A DNA stretch of 64,000 nucleotides from Ananas comosus (lineage: Eukaryota > Streptophyta > Magnoliopsida > Poales > Bromeliaceae): positions 12,454,518 to 12,518,517 of the forward strand of contig NC_033632.1 of the NCBI RefSeq assembly GCF_001540865.1, written 5' to 3'. A program made the position numbers and the translations under genes. Positions 56,826-64,000 of this stretch are shown piece after piece; position 1 is the first letter of the stretch, and every line of letters begins with the position of its first letter. The notes below the pieces were generated by a model that saw only the letters and a program-made list of their open reading frames with translations, searched no databases and was not told where the DNA came from.

Positions 56826-57930
56826 TTTTTAAAGTTACATTTTGGCACTTTCTGGATTTTACTATCTCATTGTACTCTTTTTCGCTACTTTTGTTTTTTT
56901 ATTATCTAAGAATGTCACTTTTGTACTGCCTTGTGTTTTTTTGCTTTTATATGTATATTTTGTTCTGTGTTATGTTTTTTACTAACTTGGGTGTATTGAT
57001 TCTCTAGAGATGTCGCCTTTGTGCTGCCTTTAGTTTTTTTTTTTTTTTATATGTATATTTTGATGAAGATCTCTTTGTTTTCAAATAACAACAACTTGAA
57101 ACTGTAAGATAATCGAACCAAATCAAGTCAAGAAACATCCTAAACTTATGAATTGACAGGTCTGCCTTTTACTTAGTTCAAATTTTGAATAGTGCAGTGT
57201 TTATATTGAATGTACATTATTAGGATTTTCTTACTATGGTTGTGGCTTTTCTTTCAGGTAAAAGAATGCAAAACAAATTTTTGTACTTCATATGATTTTT
57301 TACAATGGAAAGCCAATTCATGTAATTTATTAGATTGCTGTGTCTGATTATTTGCTGGTTCTGTGTTTCTTATATTTTACCTATTTTACTTATTCATGTA
57401 TTTGTCTCAATAAAAACATGAAATTTTGAGGCATGTATGCGTTCATATTATTTCCTTTTAGGTTGCTTCACTCTTTTGAGTTTTATAATCGACTTATGTT
57501 TTATGGTTTTTTGTTTTAGTTTTTTATAGTATTATTCATATATTTTCTTACTTTTGTAAACATAAGGGTGTAAAATCTTTCGATACTCTATTAAGTACGC
57601 AGCCAGTTATCAATATGTATTTGATATGTAAATTAGAACCCTGATTGATGCTATTTGTGACAAATATGGATTTTGAACACCTACACTCACTCACACATCT
57701 GACGTATCTGCACATACTTAGCATCGTATGACATACTTTTTTTTTATTATTATTCTTAAGCTTTTTTTTTCAATTAAATTTTTAATATCTTTATCTTTTT
57801 AAACGTGAATTGTGCATTTTAAAGAAGATCTCCTTTTATTTAAACGGCTGTATACCAACCTTTTTACTATTTTTTATTCTATTTTTTATTTTTTTTATAC
57901 AATTAAATTTTAAAATTATAATAATTTAAT
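56826..57930. other. T-rich non-coding DNA inside the Helitron region
   Basis: No recognised gene or structured repeat. Frames at 56625-57007 are Phe/Leu-rich and look accidental. Confidence 0.5.
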
Positions 57931-57939
57931 AATTTCTTT

Positions 57940-57975
57940 TCGCCGCATCGCGCGGGTTCGTACATGAGTCTGAAT
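57940..57975 (+). mobile_element. Second Helitron 3'-end-like motif
   Basis: TTTCGCCGCATCGCGCGGG then TTCGTACATGAGT: a hairpin-capable GC motif as at 59118-59140, followed by ATGAG|T where CTAG|T would be expected. Probably the decayed terminus of an older Helitron. Confidence 0.5.
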
Positions 57976-58177
57976 GCATCTGGTTATGTATATGTATAGG
58001 TTTTGTTCCTTTCTTTAAACCTTTTACTTGATAACTACAATGTATTTTAGTTAAGTAGAAGAGCATCTAATAAAATGACTTATGGTTAACTAAAAATTGT
58101 TGCAGTCTTACACGTAACAGTTTTTTTTTTAAGTTCAATACATATGTTTTTATTCATTCCTTAGTTACTTCAGAGAA

Positions 58178-58336
58178 ATGAATACTAGGCTTATTCGAAG
58201 CCAGCAGCGGTTTGGACGGCCTGTTCAGAGGCAACCACCTCCTGGTTGGATGCACGCATTGGACCGATTAACTGATGCCAGCCGCAGGTTGGACGCCCTG
58301 TTTAGAGGCAATCACTTGCTGATCTTTGTTCGGTAA
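58178..58336 (+). CDS. Short ORF with an internal duplication, unrecognised
   Basis: An acceptor-like TTACTTCAG is followed by an ATG and 52 codons ending at TAA. It contains two similar segments, SQQRFGRPVQRQPPPG and ASRRLDALFRGNHLL, encoded by a 45-bp direct repeat (about 58200-58245 and 58276-58321). It is less AT-rich than its surroundings and may be a captured exon or a relic of the Helitron's own coding sequence. No family recognised. Confidence 0.3.
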   Translation: MNTRLIRSQQRFGRPVQRQPPPGWMHALDRLTDASRRLDALFRGNHLLIFVR

Positions 58337-58873
58337 TAATTTTTTTTTATTGATCCTGTTTCATCATCTTTTAAAAGTGTGCTTTTTGCAGAAGCCTTAT
58401 CTCCCTCCCTGAGTCTCTCCGTTTTTTGTGTACATTTTTTTGTACATTTTTTTGTACATTTTTGGCTTCTTATTTTGTATCGCATTTTCTTTCTCCTTTG
58501 GCTTCCCAAGTTTTCTGCAACCTTCTATTTTTCTTGGTTACTTCCAAATCCCAAAATTTTTAGGTTTTTTGCTTATTTCTTTTTATTTTTTTTTTAAGTT
58601 TCCCTTGAGTCTTATGGCAGTTTGTTTGTAAATATAACTAAGCAAAAGGTAGAGCATACATATATCCATACATTTACAGACCTTTTTAATTATTTTAATA
58701 GATATTATGATCCAAATAGTATGCATTTATTATTATTATTTTTTTATTAATCTTAATTATTTTAATATATTTTTATTTTGACTAATTTAGTATATCTTTA
58801 TTGTATTATGAGTAAAATAAAATATACTGCTCTAGCTACAGCGAAAAAGTTTTATCTTTCTGTTCTACCTTCT

Positions 58874-59010
58874 TTTTCTAAATATACTCACTACGGAAAT
58901 AAATATTATTCAAAAATATTAATGGATAATATTAAAATTTATATTAATAGTTCTAATAATTGACTATTGTATCGACTTCCTGTTGCAACATGCGAGACTT
59001 CGTTTAACTT
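58874..59010 (+). repeat. Helitron 3'-terminal region, inner (decayed) copy
   Basis: TTTTCTAAATATACTCACTA to ACTATTGTATCGACTTCCTG then TTGCAACATGCGAGAC. It duplicates 59013-59148, but its hairpin is ruined by C-to-T and G-to-A changes and it lacks CTAG. Confidence 0.75.
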
Positions 59011-59012
59011 TT

Positions 59013-59148
59013 TTTTCTAAATATACTCACTACGAAAATAAATATTATTCAAAAATATTAATGAATAATATTAAAAATAATATTAATAGTTCTAATAATT
59101 AACTATTGTATCGACTTCCCGCCGCAACGCGCGGGGTTCCGTAACTAG
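59013..59148 (+). repeat. Helitron 3'-terminal region, outer (intact) copy
   Basis: Same unit with intact hairpin and the CTAG terminus. Period between copies is about 139 bp. Confidence 0.8.
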
Positions 59149-60224
59149 TGAATAGATAAAAGATAGTCAAAAAATGATCCAAAATGATATGTATTGCGAA
59201 AAATAAGTTGAATAAGAATTATTAAAATATATTTAGGTGTTTGGATCAAAGATTGGTTTGATAGATTTGATGGTGTGCCTCTTTTGAATTTTTGTGATAT
59301 GTAACAATACCTGCATACAAAAAAATTTTAATTTCAAATGCTAATATCTTTCAAATTTAGATAATATGTTTTAAATTTATCTGTCCAATTAAATTTGGAT
59401 TCGAAAGATATTAATCAAGGTGCGCACAAAGGGAGCGAGGGTGTCCGTGCACCAGGTGTAGGCAAGGGGTAAAGTTGGAATATAAATATTATTAACTTTA
59501 ATATTAATGGATATTTGATAGCATGGTTAATTTTGAAAGTTTTTTAAATTTGAGAGGATATACATGATATTTTAAATTTTAAAGGAGTATTTATGAAATT
59601 AGATGTTTTTAAAAGGTATTGAGAAAAATTTTCCTTTAAAGTCGTACCACTTACGTGATTTTGATGGAGGAGGACCTATTAATCTAGTTGATAAAATTTT
59701 AAAATGTCTAATTACAAACATATTAAATATTTACTTTTGGTTAGTTTTTAATATTTTAACCCCTCTTGTATTATACTATTATTATTTTTTAAAAGACAAA
59801 ATTTGTGATGGCAAAATTGAAAAAATAAACAGTTTTTTAATGGTTCTCTAATAATATATATTTAAAAATATTAAAATTTTTGTAGGAATAATATATAAAA
59901 ATTGAGCTTTATAAGAGTATATTTGTGATTTACTATGTTTACAATAATCTATATGAAATAACCCGATTTCAAATATCTAATTACAAAAATAAAAATCTCA
60001 GTAGCTGCTTTGCAAAGTTGCTAAATTTAGGGTCCTTGTACATATTTCCCACAATAAAAGTTGATGTCTTATTTTACAAAGAAGCTATAGGAGGGTTTTT
60101 CATGCATTTTTACCTCCCTTTTCAATTCTGTTCTCCGGGTTGAAGAAGCGACGGCTCACTCCACCATCCAGGGTTTGATTCGAGAGCTTTGCGGAGGCGA
60201 AGAAGAAGAAGAGAGAAAGTAGCC
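59149..60224. other. Intergenic region upstream of the gamma-subunit gene, with a foldback relic
   Basis: 59795-59965 matches the right arm of the foldback at 24030-24720 (GGCAAAATTGAAAAAATAAA, AATATATAAAAATTGAGC). The last 150 bp before the ATG are less AT-rich (GTTCTCCGGGTTGAAGAAG) and are the probable core promoter and leader. Confidence 0.5.
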
Positions 60225-62053
60225 ATGGCGATGGCCGCTTTGAGAAGGGAGGGGAGGCGCCTCCTCCTCTCTCCGATCGCCTCCAATCCTTCCCCTGCCG
60301 GGCGATCCGCGATGTTGATCTCACCCGAGTAAGGTCCCCCATCCTTCGATCGATAGTATTGGGGTTTCATGATTTGACCCAAATACCAGTTCTAGAGTTT
60401 CTGAGAATTAGATTTTGATATAGGTCCGCGGTAGATTTGTAGATCGGCCGTTGAAATGGAATTCTACATTGGTTCTGTTTAATTCCTTTCGTAGATTTAA
60501 AATCCATTTTTTTATATCTTCCTTGTTTGTTTTTATTCCTTCGAAGTAGATTCATTTGAATGCCACTCGAAATGAGAATCGTGTGATGAATTCGAGTGTT
60601 TTAGAGACTAATTTTTAGAAATTTATGGCATTTTTAGGGGTAAGATGAAAATGTTGTGGATCCTCTACTGTAGAAGTTAAACTATGGAGTGGAGTTTGTT
60701 CTTTGTGCGAAAAAAGAAAAAAAAAAAAAAACTCAAGATGTATGGAATGGTGTATATGTTTTAATTTTTTGGAGAAAATAAGATCGGGTGGTGTTTGGGT
60801 TAAAATATGTTTGTTAGTATTACTTTGGATACATGCATTACAAGTTATTTGCTATACATTACTAACGATTGTAGTAAATTAATGAAGCAAGTTATAATAT
60901 TTGGTCTCATTTTTATATATGGAAATGTTGTGCCATTCTTTGTTAGTGCCATATCATTTGGAGTAGTTTGTGATTTATCTTTCTTCTTTGTTGAGTTTTT
61001 TACTATTGAGCACTCGTATATCTAAGGAGAATTGTGATTTGTGTAATGCTTCTATGTTTTTTTATATAGAAGATAAGGTTGGGTAGTTGTTGGCTTTTAA
61101 GTATGTCAAAGAGCGTTATACAGAAAAGTGGATTATAGGTTATCTAATCAGTGCATTTAGCATGAATATGTAGCCATCACCGCGTTTTGGTTGTTTGCGG
61201 TGGATATATAGGAACAAAGAAGGATCTGGAATATCTATTTTGCATATCTTCCCCCCTCATTTTTTTCATGATCGATGCTTCTAATGGTTGTGGTGCTTGG
61301 TGTTCTTTTAATCGTGTCATTCTTCACTTCATTTTTGCTTATTTGTTCCATTCTCTCCTATAGGAAATAAGCATCTCCAAACTCAACCGAGATATTTGTT
61401 TTGTTTTATATAGCATATGAAATCCCTTTTCTACTTTTGTATCTATGCTATTTCATAGAGTACTAACCGAATCTTGAATTAGCAGACAATCCGCTCCCAT
61501 TGGGTTGCGATCAATTTCAACTCAAGTTGGTAATAGACCTTCATCCCTTACCTACTGTGTTCTTTCTGTATTAAAGCCACTTTTGATTGGGCTTTTTGCA
61601 TATAACTCCAGCAAATTTCTGAATTTGTGGAAATACCCCTGTAAAAGTGTGGAATTTGTATCCCTTGAAAATTTTGCTTATTTGGATACCCGTTGCATGG
61701 GCATATGTGCAAAACCAGTTTTTGTGTAGTTACCCTTGTAGGAACATGAAAGCAAATGAAAACAATTTTCAGGCTCGCCTGCAAATACTTCTTTGCAAGG
61801 GTATTTGTGCAGTTGCATATTTGCTGAGTTATATATGCAAAGAATTTCATTTGATTACGTTAATGTGATTGGGCCTGTTTTTCTTACATATATAATGCAG
61901 TGAGAAATCGAATGAAGAGTGTTAAGAACATTCAGAAGATCACAAAGGCAATGAAAATGGTTGCAGCATCAAAGCTGCGAGCCGTTCAAGTAAGAACTGA
62001 GAATTCACGTGGCCTCTGGCAGCCCTTTACCGCACTTCTTGGCGATACTCCTA
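60225..62053 (+). CDS. ATP synthase F1 gamma subunit, mitochondrial (exons 1-3; gene runs past the right edge)
   Basis: Exons 60225-60328, 61486-61529 and 61901-62053 join in frame through GT...AG introns to 100 codons plus one base. They read MAMAALRREGRRLLLSPIAS, a short linker, GLRSISTQV, then the N-terminal helix of the subunit (RNRMKSVKNIQKITKAMKMV, AASKLRAVQVRTENSRGLWQ, PFTALLGDTP). The first 40 or so residues are Arg/Leu/Ser-rich with no acidic residue before 9, a typical mitochondrial presequence. The gamma subunit is the rotating central stalk inside the alpha3beta3 ring. The remaining two thirds of the protein are not in the window: intron 3 begins at 62054 and I find no next exon before 64000. 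The intact reading frame suggests a functional gene. Confidence 0.93.
61589..61847. mobile_element. MULE-type MITE in intron 2 of the gamma-subunit gene
   Basis: Left end GGGCTTTTTGCATATAACTC CAGCAAA; the right end's reverse complement reads TTTGCATATATAACTCAGCA. Flanks CTTTTGATT (61580-61588) and CATTTGATT (61848-61856) match at 8 of 9 positions, as expected of an aged 9-bp duplication. It sits 44 bp before the intron's acceptor. End sequence resembles the MULE foldback at 33795. Confidence 0.7.
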
Positions 62054-63817
62054 GTATGTATTTAGCCATTACTTGTTTTTCCCTAGTCCTATGATACTTC
62101 TAGAAGCAGTGATCTGTGTTCTCCATTTCAGACTAATATGCCACTCTATATGATGAGTGATGCAAACATTACATATATCAGGGTACTACTACATTGACTA
62201 GTCAGGACTATTAGGGAGATCATTTGAATAGCTAGTTCTTAAATATTTTCCACAGAAATTGGCAACAGAGAGACAGATTCAGTGTCATTCACAATAATGA
62301 CTGTATTAAGTATACAACAGGTATGCAATTGATAGAGAGTGAGATATGGAGAAGCTGAGTAGGTAAGCGTGTACTTACAGGATGATCCAAACAATAGAAT
62401 AACGAAAATTAAGGATGTCTGTCAGCTTGTCAACTAGATTTGTTTAAAGATGGAAAAGGAACTAGAAGATTATTAACTAACTAAATATACATGAAGTTGT
62501 AATTGGCAAAATTCATTGCCAAATTTAATTTTCTGTTTGTTAGACTGCAAGAGAGGTAAATGTATTAAATGTTGTTCTTATAAGTGTTGCATATATTTAA
62601 TACTTGGGGGCTTATGGATTTATCATATGGGTTTTCTAATGCGTGCATCCTGCAGTAAGAAGCATGTTTATCCAATTCTTCTGAGTCACTTTCAGCAAAG
62701 CTCAAAGGTCTGGATATGTTATATGAAGTTTACGCTAAGTAGATGCATTAGTTAGACAGGATCCATTTTCAGATATAGTTGGATTAGCAGAGGGCTCTTT
62801 TGATGTTAAGTTGAGTTAAATTTGGCTTTTGAATATAGTCAAAATGATCAATTAGATTCCTACTTTGGCAGTTATTTGGTATAAAAGATTGAATCTATGT
62901 ATGGCTGAGAAATTTGTGTATTAAAGATTTTATGGCTGAAAACTGTTTCTTTGAAAGAGTAAGTGAGAAATATTTGTAGTGAAATTCTAGTAGTATTTCT
63001 GCCTGAAAATTTATGATTTGAGGGAATATTTTCTGCTGCAATGCGAATCTATAGAATTCTTTATTTATCCATTTTAGTTATAAGGGTTTGGCTCCATAAA
63101 TCAGCAGAAATCTTTGCACTTGCAACCAAGAAGCAATTAATTTCACTTTAGAAGAATCAGTGAATTCGTTAAATAATTAGTCTTTTTTTTCTTGTTTGCC
63201 GCGGGCGTCCAGGGTGAGCAAGTAGCTTTTTCTGAAGATATAGGAGATCATTTTGATGTGTTTACTTTATCCTACTCTGTTGTTAGTTAAAAATAGTAAG
63301 AAAGCGTGTATTCGGGTTATTGACAAATTATGACTAATCTCAAGAATGTACTCTAATCAAATCCGACCTCAAATTATCGATTCAATTAAATTATGAGAAA
63401 TCCCAACGACTAATCCCAAATCAATTAAATCCCGTTAATCAAATATTTTACATCCCTCTACTGGAGAAAACCTCCTGACACGTACATTAACTTCTTGATG
63501 ATGATGATGATGTTAGCTTAGGCACTAAAATCACCAACCTTTAAAGTTATTCTTGCCTTCTTGGTGCAAACCTGTAAATTTCTACTAATACGACCATACA
63601 TTGCCCATGGTAGTCGTCATTGCTAGATTTATGTTATTAGATTTCTTTAACTAGACTCGGTTGGAAGTAGTAGGGAAATTCTCTCATCTATTACTGCTTG
63701 ATTGCCTCTTGGAACAGATGATACGAGTGGAATCCCGCCTCATCTTCTCGATATAAGTGTTTATTCAGATAGATGAAGATCACTCATTCTAGACATGCCT
63801 TGCTTTTATGTGTTAAA
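62054..63817. other. Intron 3 of the gamma-subunit gene (start), no exon seen
   Basis: Ordinary AT-rich intron-like DNA; (GAT)n at about 63497-63512. No match to the next conserved segment of the protein was found. Confidence 0.6.
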
Positions 63818-64000
63818 CTAGCTTTAATCACGTACAATGCACGGAACAATAATTAATTTCAGTTATATAAATACAAATTAATTCTACGATTTAGATTTTT
63901 ATTTTGATAGACATAATCAAGAGATTAATAACTATGTTGCAGTTTATAATATGTATAGTCTATAATGTAGAAAGGAGAGATAGATAAGAAGCATTCTTGT
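63818..64000 (-). mobile_element. Helitron 3' end in minus orientation, element continues past the window
   Basis: On the minus strand the sequence reads CCGTGCATTGTACGTG (stem CGTGC/GTACG with one wobble), then ATTAAAG, then CTAG|T at 63821-63817. This is the layout of a Helitron 3' terminus. The element would extend rightwards; only about 180 bp are visible. Confidence 0.5.

Larger units (their letters stand above)
52517..59148 (+). mobile_element. Probable Helitron carrying a host gene fragment (about 6.6 kb)
   Basis: The right end is good: GACTTCCCGCCGCAACGCGC GGGG (stem CCCGC/GCGGG) followed about 12 nt later by CTAG|T at 59145-59149, as in plant Helitrons. A candidate left end is TCTATATATATCTATATTTA at 52517, preceded by A, fitting A|TC...CTAG|T; this end is less certain. 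Inside are a GC-rich block, a TRM2-like gene fragment, a broken piece of the Helitron protein, an internal duplication, a second 3'-end-like motif at 57949 and a tandemly duplicated 3' region. It could also be two or more nested Helitrons. Confidence 0.5.

Noticed and set aside
60100..60382. Minus-strand frames over the start of the gamma-subunit gene
   Set aside because: They overlap exon 1 of a well-supported plus-strand gene.

Overview
The window is nuclear DNA of a flowering plant, almost certainly a monocot. The evidence is the exon structure of plant gene families, GC-rich 5' coding ends next to very AT-rich intergenic DNA, a plant miR397 precursor, and dense plant-type MITEs, Helitrons, a SINE and a Ty1/copia relic. 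A bromeliad such as pineapple would fit, but that is a guess from the general look of the repeats.

Recognisable genes are sparse: a U-box/ARM E3 ligase of the PUB8 type (22518-23588, minus), a single-EF-hand protein of the KIC/PBP1 type (38685-39074, plus), a stand-alone RNase H-like protein (about 40545-41153, plus), a MIR397 precursor (42194-42303, plus), a nuclear tRNA-Glu(UUC) (44723-44796, minus), a seven-exon VAP4-type MSP-domain gene (47514-50605, plus; one N breaks the frame), and the 5' three exons of the mitochondrial ATP synthase gamma subunit gene (60225 to the right edge, plus). They look like independent single transcription units; nothing suggests a cluster acting in one pathway.

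The rest is mobile or repeated DNA. 1-3165 is a large foldback element. 3301-14940 is packed with copies of one MITE superfamily and holds three tandem copies of a segment with a promoter/first-exon-like GC-rich core and a telo-box; two assembly gaps (4403-4507, 9559-9583) lie in it, and the third copy is full of small indels. 14967-17344 is unassigned, followed by a compact deleted copia element with LTRs and a 5-bp target duplication (17345-18768). 24030-34600 is AT-rich and carries several foldbacks and MITEs, including a MULE-type foldback with a 9-bp target duplication (33795-34583). 51900-59150 holds GC-rich minisatellite-like DNA, then a probable Helitron carrying a decayed piece of a TRM2-like tRNA methyltransferase gene, a broken Helitron protein fragment and duplicated Helitron 3' ends. 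The gamma-subunit gene has a MULE-type MITE in intron 2 and a minus-strand Helitron end in intron 3.

All assignments come from reading the sequence against remembered family features; no searches were run. Exon boundaries of the VAP4 and gamma-subunit genes rest on GT/AG sites that keep the conserved protein in frame.
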